Assembly: GCA_029255685.2 (NCBI GenBank)
Contig: CM055314.2
Location: forward strand, 37,516,790-37,580,789
Length of the DNA stretch: 64,000 nt
Direction of reading: 5' to 3'
Origin: Silene conica
Lineage: Eukaryota; Streptophyta; Magnoliopsida; Caryophyllales; Caryophyllaceae
This document shows, one piece after another, positions 11,460 to 22,127 of the stretch. The first letter of the stretch is position 1; every line of letters starts with the position of its first letter. The notes under the pieces were generated by a model that was given only the letters and a program-made list of their open reading frames with translations, did no database searches and was not told the DNA's origin. The position numbers were made by a program, and so were the translations under genes.

Positions 11460-11867
11460 TGTAACACCCCCATTTATTCAAGAGCCTTTAGCAAGACCTT
11501 CTCGAATAAATAGAGCTGTTACCATCTCGGAAGTCCGAGGTAGTGAATAACAAAGTAAAACAATACAAAGTACTTTATATAAAACCGATAGAATTTAAAC
11601 TTTGATGTTACAGAGACTACATGTAAAAAAAAAAAAAGTACAACTGACGGCTACTCTATAAGTGATGTAGATCTAAGTCGGTCCCAAGTCCGTATCTCTC
11701 ATTCCCGTCCCAGCTCCTAGCTCAACTGTCTCTTTCCTGTAGAATCTACTCCCCATTCCGGATCATTGTAGGTGTCACACGAATACACAGGGTCAACCAC
11801 GAGGTTGAGTAGAGGAAAATAAATAAACAAACTTATAATATATATATTGGGATCAATCGTCCCTTAA

Positions 11868-12055
11868 CTCCGCACCGATCCAACACCATATAAACTCCGC
11901 ACCGATCCAACGCCAAATAACTCCGCACCGATCCAACGCCAAATAAACTCCGCACCGATCCAACGCCAAACAAACTCCGCACCGATCCAACGCCAAATAA
12001 ACTCCGCACCGATCACAACGCCCAACTCAACTCCGCACCGTATCACAAGACCCAG
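11868..12055. repeat. 26-29 bp minisatellite in the solo LTR, about seven units
   Basis: Unit CTCCGCACCGATCCAACGCC plus AAATAAA-type tail. It corresponds in position to the 26-bp array of the larger family members (18212, 33205). On the minus strand both units begin GGAG and end GGTGC but differ in the middle. Confidence 0.9.
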
Positions 12056-12659
12056 TAATAGCCACAACGTATAGTATCACAGAAATATACAGTCAACTTG
12101 AATCAAATATAATACCATTCATACAATAGGAAATAAAGAGATAACATCTGATATTAACAATTTACTCATCACCATATATATAGTATTCCCCTACCTCAAA
12201 TTGCAGAATGACAACCGAACCGCTGCTAGAAATGTTCCACCTCGAAATCAGTTCCTATAATTAGTACTTAATATCAAATTATATTCATACAATAGACAGC
12301 ACTACTAAATAACTAATCGTTCATGTTTATATCTTGTTACACAAGACACGTTATTCGAATAAACATATCCCGTTCTATACACACAAACATGCTCATATTC
12401 ATATACTTATTATTAAATAAATAATTATCAAATAATCTCAATTATTATATCACTCATTATATTGTCATCAACATCTATATTAGAGCTTATCAACAATTAC
12501 TATCATCACAAAATCATACAAAGTGATAAACGTACTTCTAATTTCAATACTCAATACTAACACTCAAACATTACTAACTTAACAAAATGGCATATTCACA
12601 CACTATTATCCAAATTGAGACCAACCATCACAATTATTAAGACATAAGTAAAAGTAGCA

Positions 12660-12740
12660 CCCATAAAAATATCCAAGATAATAATGATAATAATAATACT
12701 AATGATAATAATAATATTAATGATAATAATAAATAAGAAA
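12660..12740. repeat. ATAATA/TGATAA microsatellite in the solo LTR
   Basis: Imperfect trinucleotide run equivalent to the TTA runs in the other LTRs of this family. Confidence 0.8.
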
Positions 12741-13901
12741 TGCATTTCCACGAGACTTACGTGGAACATCAACAATGAAACAACTCTAATAGCCAGCAAC
12801 ATTATGCTCGCGAAACACTACCCAGCAAACACGAAATCGTGTCTGACCACCCTCGTAAACACTTATCCCGACACCACCAGCAGCCCCTGGTCTCCCCCGT
12901 GGCACCACCAGGCTCGCCACTGAGTCGTGGTGGTTCCAAAGGAGAGATTAGTGACTGTCGACAGCCACCCATCACACCAGGCAACTGAACAAAACCCGAC
13001 ATTCCCTCGGTACTCTGTTTTTTTTGTTTCCCGCGACAATCACCCATAACAACAACTACCATAGACACGACACAAGCCACCTCGAGCCACCAGGAGAACC
13101 ACCACGCAACCACCGTGACTACTGCCTAATGAAATATTCTAACACCCATATCAACCACAAACCCATTGCGCCTCAAAACGAAACTTAAACCATACTTATA
13201 CGACACAACTGGATTCTGAACAAGCGGTTTAACCACCACCACGGGTGGTCCTAGGTGGTCCACGACGACCTTACTAGGGCCCATTCGCGAATACTAACAT
13301 CATAGATTAACATTATATAAGAAAATAAGAAATTAGAGTCATACAATCATGATGAACAGACTGATTTGAACGAACGAAAACAACGAAAGTACGATGAACA
13401 TACTTACTTCTCCATGAAAAACGAATGGCCTTCCACCCCTTAACCCACCGTGTGAACCTCCCTTCCTACCCTCTGAAGTGGCGGCAGAAAAGTGAAGGCG
13501 GCTGATGGGTGTCGTTTTGGTTAGGGTTAGGGTTTTCGGGTTGTTGAATGACGGCAGAGAGGTATGTGAGGTCTGATATGTTTATCTTTTTTTTTGTGTG
13601 TTTTGTATAAGGACGAGATGTGGGCTGATGATGGTAACACAATTCGAGGCCCAAGCTGGTGTGTGACAACGGTCCCTAGTTCGAATCCCACGGACCACTT
13701 AGAAACAATACTTATTTGATAAATATCTTATTCGATAAATAATAATTCGCATACTCGGCCTTTTATTAATATCGTATAACATATAAAATACCTATGTAAA
13801 ATATAACACATCACTTATTCGATAATTTACTTATCGAATATAAACGTTCCAATATTGAAATAAAATACACAACATATAAACACGAAATACGGGGTATTAC
13901 A

Positions 13902-15112
13902 GCGCATGTCTCATTTGATGAAGTACAGAATTTAGAAACATGCCCCTCTCCCCCACATCGCTCACTAATAAAGGGACCATCGGAAACTGCATTGACATGG
14001 TACATGCCACCCTTACTTCCACTCCCTACCTCAAACTTACCACCACTCATCTCAAGTTTATCTAATTTGGCCATTAAGGCCTCAATTGCTGCGACATTGG
14101 ACTTAGCCTTTCTTTGATTTCCACGGGAGGTCCCGTGTTTAGCTCTATGTGTCGCGACATCCTCAATGATTTTGAGACCCTTGGTCTCCCCAGAATTATC
14201 TTGGAACCTTCCATTAGCTGCAGCATCAAGGTAAGCTCGGTTATCATCATAGAGGCCGTTATAGAACTGTTTGCAAAGAAACCATTGTTCAAATCCATGA
14301 TGGGGTATGGATCGAACAAGTCTCTTGAACCTGTCCCAAGCCTCACTGAAGTCTTCAGTAGCTCCTTGTTTGAAACTTGTTATCTGCGCTCTCAAGGCGT
14401 TGGTCTTGGCTGCGGAATAGTATTTCCGATAGAAAGCCAAGGCCAATGTGTTCCAATCTGTCACTCCCGCAGCAGTGCGGTCTAAGTCACGGTACCACTC
14501 CCTAGCCGAGTCTCGAAGGGAAAAGATGAATATAGTCTCCTTGATTTGGTCTTGGGTTACTCCATCTGGAGATGCAATATAGCATATATAATCTGTGAAG
14601 ATTTCTATATGCTTGGCTGCATCCTCGTTGGCTGCGTCCCCGAATTAATTCTTTTCTACCATAGAGATGTAGGATGGCTTAGCCTCGAATGGTCTCCCCG
14701 TGCCTGCATGTAGAGTGAACCCCTTGTAGAGGTCTTTTGCCCGCGACATGGAGTGACTCGCAATGCTTGCTTCTTCGGCCATCTTTTCTTCCTCTTCTTC
14801 TAGGTTTTGGAAGTATGTGGTTATGGGTGTTTTGGGTGTAGGTGGATTATGAGGTGAGTTTGGTTGTGATTGTGGTTGATTTGGTGTAGGTGGGTTGTTT
14901 TTTAATGATGGTGGTGATGGTGGTTGATCAATAATATCCTCTTGGAATAAGGAAGATGGAGAACCTACTTCTTTATTCTCCAAGGCAAGCTTCTTTCTTG
15001 CTCTAAGGCTCCTCTCAAGCTCGAGGTCTAGTGGTAGGAGTTCTCCTTGAACTGACCTGCGCATAAGATGGAAACCACAAGAAGAAAGTGAGAAGGTTTG
15101 ATCAACCACCAT
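13902..15112 (-). pseudogene. Athila-like gag N-terminal part with one nonsense codon
   Basis: Second Athila-type gag, about half-identical by eye to the copy at 833-1405 and therefore a different subfamily. One frame runs from ATG at 15112 to the solo LTR at 13901. It is broken only by a TAA at 14645-14647 just after SMVEKN, where the other copy has Gln in EQNQF (a C-to-T change would explain it). Order: acidic/Pro-rich N terminus (QPPSPPSLKNNPPTPNQP), gag domain (GVTQDQIKE, SLRDSAREWYRDLD, AKTNALRAQITSFKQG, IPHHGFEQWFLCKQFYNGLY), a His/Lys linker and a Cys/His motif CGGEGHVSKFC. The 217-residue ORF at 13811-14464 reads on into LTR sequence, so its last residues are not gag. Confidence 0.85.
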
Positions 15113-15240
15113 CTAAGTCCGGGTATGAGAAAGAACAAAGGGGGAACATTCACCCTTTTCTAAGTCCTTAGGGTGGCCATAGTGTGTGTTCTCAAAGCAC
15201 CAGCAATGATTATGTTTAAGGCATAATTAACACACTAATT
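15113..15240. other. Junction between Athila-like and copia-like DNA
   Basis: No gene. Left of it is the gag start of the Athila-type copy; right of it is the truncated copia LTR. The Athila primer site and 5' LTR expected just upstream of this gag are missing, so at least one of the two elements was cut here. Confidence 0.5.
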
Positions 15241-15897
15241 CCCCACAACCACCTCCACTAATCCGCCCCACTTAAGCATAAAATGGTCCTCATTTTATAA
15301 AATTGTCAATTTCAATATTGTACATTATGCGACATATAATATGTCACAAGGTAATAAAATACAATTATCTTAATTTAAAACATATATATTTATCAAATAA
15401 ATATTGTTTATAAATTAAATAAATCATATTTATCAATTGACAAGTAATTCATAATTACTAGTATACAATGGTTATTTATAATAATCGTCAATACGATTTA
15501 CAACCCTTGTAATAATTTACAACCCGATTCGTTCTAATTTCGATATTATAAAATATCGTTTAATGTTTCATAATTGACACGTTTCAATTATAAACATAAA
15601 TCTTACAATAAGATTTAACCTCTGATTTCTCGGTATACGAGTTTAAGGAATATGATCAAATCGTATCAATATACATTTGATCATGTTATCAATTAAGGGA
15701 ATTGTCCTATAGGTGTGACCTAAAGGGATCAACTGACCACCACTGTCATACGACAATAATGTCAAACTCTAGCTAGCCAATCATTACCGATTAATGTTGG
15801 TCAGTTGACTAATATAATTTCGTATCATCCCTTGCGTATTCTCGTCATGAGATTTAATTATATGATCGCACTATTGTTGAGTACACATTTCCCAACA
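15241..15897 (-). repeat. Copia 2 truncated 3' LTR
   Basis: On the minus strand it starts TGTTGGGAAATGTG at 15897, right after the purine tract. It shares TTTGACATTATTGTC and CACACCTATAGGACA blocks with the LTR of the young copia (19384) and matches the LTR at 43019-45562 in order. Relative to that LTR, roughly its last 350-400 bp (minus orientation) are missing at the left junction. Confidence 0.7.
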
Positions 15898-16216
15898 ATC
15901 TCCCACTTGTCCTCGACAAGTGTGCGTCACCAATTCTCTTGTCCTATTACAATCTCCCACTCAATGCAAGGTGTCTCTCTGAGGTCGTACTTGCATTTGA
16001 TCATATCATGAGTGGTATCCTCGATCTGGAGAATAACTGTTTGACCGGAATTATCTACCATAGATACTTTCCGAGCATGGCCTTGAGATTTGAACAACCC
16101 TGACAAAGGGTGGACAATTTTTATCATACTTCTTCCTTTAACTAGTCACAGTCAGTCACAACCCAAAGCAATCCCATTTGACTCCAGTTACGAAAAGTCG
16201 TTGAGAATGGATCAAG
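15898..16216 (-). other. Copia 2 internal DNA next to the 3' LTR
   Basis: No gene. It contains the purine tract and repeated CTCCCACTTGTC / CTCCCACTCAATG motifs, which recur in the same order at 45563-45640 in the second copy. It ends at the target duplication TCAAG (16212-16216). Confidence 0.7.
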
Positions 16217-17516
16217 TGTAATACCCCGTACTTTTATTATATTGTATTTTAATATTTAATATTTATGTTGACGTGTAGGTAGTGACTTGAACGTTTGTAC
16301 TCAATAGTTAATTTATCAAACGAGTGCTTTAGAGTTTATATGCTTGTTAACAGGCCGGGTCTACGAACTAATAATAAGACCGTGTTTAAGTTATGTAAAT
16401 TGGGCCTTGGAATGCGTGCAGGCCTTAAGGCCCATTCTCGATATCAGTCACAAATCACAAACACCATCATAACCCTCATTCATGTCGCTCTATCTAATCC
16501 TTTTCAAAACCCTAAATTAGACCTATCGACAACCACGTTTCTAGCAGTTGTCATAGCCGACACATTGAGGTTCAAGAAGAAGGGCCTTCACGGTGGTCAA
16601 GGGTGATCCACGGTGGTTCGATCACACCAGAAAGGGGGTACAGTCACCACTTCTCTGTTTTCGCATGATTTATTTGTCTTTTAAATCGTGGATTTCAAAC
16701 GTGTAAGCATGCTTATGATTCTGATTATTTATGCGATCGTGATCTATGTTGTCTAGTAGTTATGTCTGGACCGGGTTAGTGGCGTCTTTGACCACCAATG
16801 GCCGTCGAAGCCAGCACCTTATCACGGTGTCAGGTTGTTTTTCTTAGCTTTGTCAAAACCGGTTTTTTTAACGTGTGATGTTCATAGGAGTTCGATGGTT
16901 TTCTTTCTAGTCTCGATGTTCTGGGCTGTTAGGGCATCTTTAGTGGTGGCTTTCAGGGTGTTTACCTGGTGGTTTCCACGGTGGTTAGGAGGTGTGTCGT
17001 GTATGGGTTAAAGCGGGTTGTCGCGTGAAAACAGAGGGTCGGGAAGTGTGGTAGCTGGGTTTTGTAATGATGTTTGGGGGTGGTTGTGGTGGTGTCGACG
17101 GCGGCTTTTGGCTTCCCAGGAACCACCACGACACAGGGGTGAGCCTGGTGGTGTCGCTGGCGTAGGTGGTGGTTGGTTTTGGAGCTGGCAGTGGTGTTTA
17201 GTGGGGGGTGTTAACACGGGTCTATCAGGGTTCTGGGGGTTGCTGTTGATCAGGGGGTTTTTGGGGCTGTGTCGATGGCCGCTATGGTGGAGTCTAGGGT
17301 GGTGGTAGGTGTCGGTTGGTATACTATTGTCCAGGGATCGTGGTCACGAGGGTGTGGTGGTGGTTAAGGCGGCTGAAGAGTGTCGAAGTGGGGCTGGAAA
17401 GTAGGTTGGTCAGGGGTTCGGTTTCGATTTTGGTTTCGGGGCTGTCGAAGTAGCGCTGGGTAGTGTAGGCTTTATGATGTGTGATACGTTCGTGTTGATA
17501 TCATTGTTAATATTAT

Positions 17517-17534
17517 TATTATGTTATTAGTATA

Positions 17535-17617
<83 letters not shown>

Positions 17618-17620
17618 GTA
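17517..17620. repeat. (TTA)n microsatellite, 5' LTR
   Basis: Long, nearly perfect ATT/TTA run. The matching run in the 3' LTR is at 32517-32616. Confidence 0.95.
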
Positions 17621-18211
17621 TTAGTATTATTAGATTGTTTTACTATTATTATGTTATCATTGTTAATAATGTTTATATTAATAGCATTATATAAGTGGTG
17701 TTGAGGATTATGTGGGCATCATTAGCATTATTATTAATATTTGTACTACTTGTTTTATTTATTATAATTGTATGATGATAATTGTACTAGTAATGAATAT
17801 TATAAGTCGTATTAATTATGTTATTGTTATCATGTCATTTGGATAGTATGAAGTATTACTTTGAGCGATATTACTATTTTGGACAAGGTTGCTATTTCGG
17901 GAAAGTTCCTATTTTAGGAAACTTTCCACTTTTAGAAAGTTACTATGTTTAGTGGTATTACGATGCTAATATAAAGGTTAAGTGAAGGATTAGTAATCGT
18001 TAAGTAATATATGTTTAGGTGATGGTTTCCGCGTGGAATAATCCTGGCAGCTGTTCGGTTGTCTTTCTGCAATTCGAGGTAGGGGAAATACGGTGCATAT
18101 TATAATGATTACTCTGTTGTTATTTGATGATAACCATGATTGTTTTATATTAATACTTGATTGGTATATTATGATATTTGATTATATATTATGTGATACG
18201 ATATGAGGTGA

Positions 18212-18352
18212 GGAGATAAAGGGTCTGTGATTGGTGCGGAGATAAAGGGTCTGTGATTGGTGCGGAGATAAAGGGTCTGTGATTGGTGCGGAGATAAAGG
18301 GTCTTGTGATTGGTGCGGAGATAGAGGGTCTTGTGATTGGTGTGGAGAATTA
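18212..18352. repeat. 26-bp minisatellite, five units, 5' LTR
   Basis: Unit GGAGATAAAGGGTCTGTGAT plus TGGTGC. Later units carry an extra T (TCTTGTG). The same array sits in the 3' LTR at 33205-33340. Confidence 0.95.
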
Positions 18353-18779
18353 TGGGACTTGTGATTCGGAGTGGAGGAGTTCGACTTTCTATTTATAGTA
18401 ATGTGGTTTGTTTACAGTTTTTCTCTACTCAACCTCGTGGTTGACCTTGTGTATTCGTGATCATCTGTGATCAACCAATTATTGGGGAGCAGATTGACAG
18501 GTGTTGAGACTATGGGAGCTAGGGGAAGAGAGAAGCTTGGATCCGGACCTGCTTAGAGTCTAGATCACCATAGTTGTTACTTATGAGTTGTACTTTTGTT
18601 TTATCAAGACAGTTTGTTTTAATTCAGTTGTATAAACTTGTTCTTTGAGATAACTTATCAATTTAAAGTACTGTTTATCTTCCTTTGTATCTACTGCCTC
18701 GGGAAACCGAGATGGTAACATCCTTATTTATCTAGGGAGTCCTAGTACAGGCCCTTAAATAAATGGGGGTTTTACAAAG

Positions 18780-18791
18780 TGGTATCAGAGC
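18780..18791 (+). other. Primer binding site, initiator-Met tRNA type
   Basis: TGGTATCAGAGC, three bases after the 5' LTR ends. It is the usual plant iMet primer site and not a tRNA gene. Confidence 0.9.
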
Positions 18792-19378
18792 GAACGATCC
18801 TCAGGCCTAAACCAAATGAATAATAATGAACATAGGAAGAGTCTGATAAAATGAACCCCGAGATGAAACTGTTAGGAGCCCCAAAAAGGAACGGGATGAG
18901 TTAGGGGCCCCCTCACACCAAACCTGGGCCCTTTCTGTTCTGTCTCGGGAACCCAATGAGAGTAATTGAAGAGTGGGGTAGATTATATAGTGACCTAGTT
19001 ATCCGGTACTAACGTTCTTGCAGGAGAAGGAATGAGGTAAGTTATGATGTGAAATATGGTTGGTAATATATACCGCGAATCATGAGATTGATGTTGAATG
19101 TTGAGTGAGATATACTATTTTTGCTATTGAGAACAAGAGTTTTGAATATGAGCTTTCCTTGTATATGGTGATATGCGTACGGCTATATGATCCCTGAACC
19201 GTTAGGTAGAGATATAGTATAATGATATGTGTAATGAGTTGATGAGCTATAGCTACCTAAAAGGATAGATGTAGGAGAGATATGATCATGATTGACTGGA
19301 ATGGCTAGTGGAACCAGCTATGCTATGTCGATATAGGATGTGGAACCAAGTTAAGTTTTATGGGTAAACCTAGTAGAC
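18792..19378 (+). other. Internal region of the large element, 5' part
   Basis: No gene. It closely matches the start of the internal region at 61358-61990 (for example CGAACGATCCTCAGGCCTAA and the GGAGCCCC / GGGGCCCCCTC blocks), so it is conserved non-coding sequence of this family. Confidence 0.75.
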
Positions 19379-19383
19379 CGGAC

Positions 19384-20380
19384 TGTTGGGGCTGGTGTCC
19401 TTGACAATTAAGTACAATGACTTATTAAATCTCTTTAAGGATCACAAGGGCATACTTCTGTATTATTACCAGTTGATCCACGTTTATCAATAACGGTTGG
19501 CTTGCTAGATAAGTTTGACGTTATTGTCATACGGATGGCGGTGGTCAACTGGTCCCTATACGTCACACCTATAGGACACGTTTGAGAGATGTGAAGGTAT
19601 GAAAATACAGTCACATTTTGCCGGATATGACTAAACGGTTAGTCAGAGGTATTGACTATTAAATTAGTCAATAAGATGTTGAGAATTATTATTTAATACG
19701 GATTAAATAATTTTAGCTAATACGGATTACAAGATTAATTCGTAAATTAAATATAAACGGTTATATTTAATTAAATATTGTATTCGCGTATTAATATAAA
19801 CAGTTATATTAATTTGGGTAATTATACAATATCGTATTTTGTCAGACCATTATTAATATATCGACTATATTAATATCTGATAACATGTTACGATTTATAA
19901 ATAAAACCCGCGAACAACTTAAAGCTAAATGGGTCGAATCACGAATTAGAATAAGGTAAGAGTGGAAAGCCCACTCCTACCATATCTCCAATTCGGCCGG
20001 CCATGAGTAGTATATAAGGAGAGTCCTTCTCCTTATATCGACTACTCTTGGTGCACTGTTTAATTATCTGAAAAGAAAATTAGGGTTTTGAGACATTCTT
20101 TTCTCAAATACCTCAGATCTCACATCTAAACTCAAATAGCTCTCCCTATATTGCAAGGCAATTGGAGAGGATTTCTAGCACACGCGGCCACGTCTCAGAC
20201 TAAGTCTTGGGTGCAAGTTATAGGAGGGAATTTGCATTAATTCCTGTTCTTAGGCCTTTTGCGCGAGGACTAAAGGTTGTACTTCTTTTCTCTTGTTTTT
20301 AAACTTATGACAATATTCACAATTGCATATTTCATTATAATCCTGCAAATTTAGGGTGAATACGCGTTTTATTCCCCACA
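19384..20380 (+). repeat. Copia 1 5' LTR
   Basis: Starts TGTTGGGGCTGG and ends TTATTCCCCACA. A TATA-like TATATAAGG at 20011 lies inside an imperfect hairpin (20005-20047), so transcription probably starts shortly downstream. Confidence 0.95.
20005..20047 (+). promoter_or_regulatory. TATA-containing hairpin in the copia 1 LTR
   Basis: Left arm GAGTAGTATATAAGGAGA and right arm TCTCCTTATATCGACTACTC are complementary apart from two extra bases, with a 5-nt loop GTCCT. The left arm contains the probable TATA box. The same structure lies in the 3' LTR at 27643-27685. Confidence 0.65.
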
Positions 20381-20382
20381 AG

Positions 20383-20394
20383 TGGTATCAGAGC
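20383..20394 (+). other. Copia 1 primer binding site
   Basis: TGGTATCAGAGC, two bases after the 5' LTR; initiator-Met tRNA type. Confidence 0.92.
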
Positions 20395-22127
20395 CTTAGG
20401 CCATGAAAATTTTACAATTGTGTCTTTCATAAGCTTTAAAATTTTGAAAACCGTACCTTCTGTCGAAGGCACTCGATCGAGTCCCTGTGACACTCGATCG
20501 AGTGCCATCGTACCAGGCTGCCGTGCGTGGGTTTTTAGTGAGAAATCGATCTTGTTTTCGATTATAATTTGCATATTGTTAATTAATCGATATTTTTAGC
20601 AATATGTGAATCTTTTGTTTTGTTTATATATGATTTACAAGTTTTAAATCCAAGTTATAAACTCGTTTTAATGTAAAAGTGCAGCGATTTGCAAATTTTA
20701 TAAGCCACTCGATCGAGCCCTGCTGCACTCGATCGAGTGACCCTGACACTCGATCGAGTGCCCCTGTTACTCGATCGAGTGCTCTCGTTTCGGGATGTTT
20801 ATTTTCGAAAATAACTTGTTTTCTTATTTTCACATGGCTTAAAATAATATACTGTATACGGAAATAGTATATTATTTAGTGAAACGGTTCACCCTTGTTT
20901 GATACATATTGTTTTTAAAGCAGTTTAAAACAATGGATTATATATGTTTATTAAAATTGGTGATTAAAACGGTATAGTCACTTAATTTTAATCTTAAAAG
21001 GTGGTTTGGTATAAATTTATTAATCATAATAACGGTATTATGTCATGTATAAATTGTTTTAGTTGATGCATTTTATTTATCGTCATGTGAATGCCTTGAA
21101 TGCTTTCAATAACGTATTTAATTTTTGCAAACGGTTGTAACTTAGTGTGGCCTTAGAAGATTGTGTAACCGTAATGATGGGACACGATCTTGCTTGTAAT
21201 TTTGAGATCTTGAATCTCCGTTTTGGGTTTTTGCCATGTAATTACTTTTGTATTTAAATTAGAATGTATCTAGGATTACTTTTGTAATTTAAATTAGTAA
21301 TTTTGTGAAGACCAAAGAGAAGACGGAGACCGGATGCTCACTCCCGCTGCAAGGACCAAGATGAAACATCAAGACAAGCTTCTAGGGTCCAACAGTGGAT
21401 TCCAAGTTGTTTTATGTTTATTTTGGTAGGATAGGCCACACTAGGACTTTTATTTACGTTTATTGCATTTATCTTTATGCTTTCATCGATAATAGCTTGC
21501 ATCATATTCCGCCTAATAACCAAACCACCTATATCATGCCTGAAAACTGACTCATGTAGAGGTCACGCGTTAGTTTTCTGTGACAATACAGATTTCATAT
21601 GTCATAATAAAGCCATCACTTTATTTAATTCATTCACGAAAATGCTAGTATTAGTTCACTTAATATGAATAAATAAAAGTTGATGGGGTCTTCCTCGTAT
21701 AACCAAAAATTGAGATTAGTCTTTATAAATCAGCCTCCCATGAATCCCTTCTTCGTCGGTAGGCATAATATGACCCCTTCTACGTCGGGTAAGTGGGAAC
21801 AGATGATTTATTTTATCTCAACATCATGGTCACTCGATAATATTCCAGTGACTGAGATGGACTAATAGATAGATATACGGAAATCTATCGACCAAGAGTT
21901 CCAACGATTGGAATTAGCCAAACTGTGGGCTTATCAATATACGGAAATTGAGTCTTGGGATCGTTTATATAATTCTTGAGGGAGATCAATTATATAAATG
22001 CATGAGTCTACGAGTTTAAATTCACATTTAATATAGACTTAAATCACAACAATAAGTTGCTTATATGGTTTTGTTTTATCTTCTTTTCAGTGTAGAACAC
22101 GTTCATTAAAACTGCTGTAAAACTAAA
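20395..22127 (+). other. Copia 1 untranslated leader
   Basis: About 1.7 kb between primer site and gag-pol start, with no supported gene; presumably packaging leader. It contains six copies of the 12-nt palindrome ACTCGATCGAGT in two clusters (20471-20503 and 20707-20780). A CAG 38 bases before the ATG (22088-22090) could be a splice acceptor. Confidence 0.75.
20471..20780. repeat. ACTCGATCGAGT palindrome clusters
   Basis: Starts at 20471, 20492, 20707 (last base changed), 20727, 20748 and 20769. Spacing inside clusters is 21, 20, 21 and 21 nt. Confidence 0.95.

Larger units (their letters stand above)
11460..13901 (-). mobile_element. Solo LTR of the TGTAATACCCC family
   Basis: Read on the minus strand this starts TGTAATACCCCGTATTTC (ending at 13901 on the plus strand) and ends in AAATGGGGGTGTTACA (11460). 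It is flanked by the 5-bp duplication GCGCA at 11455-11459 and 13902-13906. It shares start, end, the CAACC-x-CG-x-GGTTG dyad (near 11790-11810) and the TTA-type microsatellite with the LTRs at 16217, 31224 and 58533. There is no internal region, so it is the product of LTR-LTR recombination. It interrupts the Athila gag just after the CGGEGHVSKFC motif. Confidence 0.93.
16217..18776 (+). repeat. 5' LTR of the large non-coding element
   Basis: Starts TGTAATACCCCGTACTTT and ends AAATGGGGGTTTTACA. It contains a trinucleotide run (17517-17620), a 26-bp minisatellite (18212-18352) and the dyad CAACCTCGTGGTTG (about 18428). A 103-codon ORF at 16295-16606 is shared with the other LTR but has no protein-like features. 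Confidence 0.95.

Noticed and set aside
12802..13113. 103-codon minus-strand ORF in the solo LTR, and similar GT-rich ORFs at 17018, 32025 and 59479
   Set aside because: LTR sequence with biased composition; no conserved protein between copies.
15927..16127. 66-codon minus-strand ORF MIKIVHPLSG... as a gene
   Set aside because: It lies in copia 3' untranslated DNA with no homology recognised; the related copy near 45600-45850 is not open.
16295..16606. 103-codon ORF shared by both LTRs of the large element (129 codons at 31302)
   Set aside because: It lies wholly in LTR DNA, its end varies between the two copies, it has no recognisable domain, and the relative at 58533 lacks it.
18780..18791. 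TGGTATCAGAGC as part of a tRNA gene
   Set aside because: Only the 12-base primer complement is present, next to an LTR; no cloverleaf follows.
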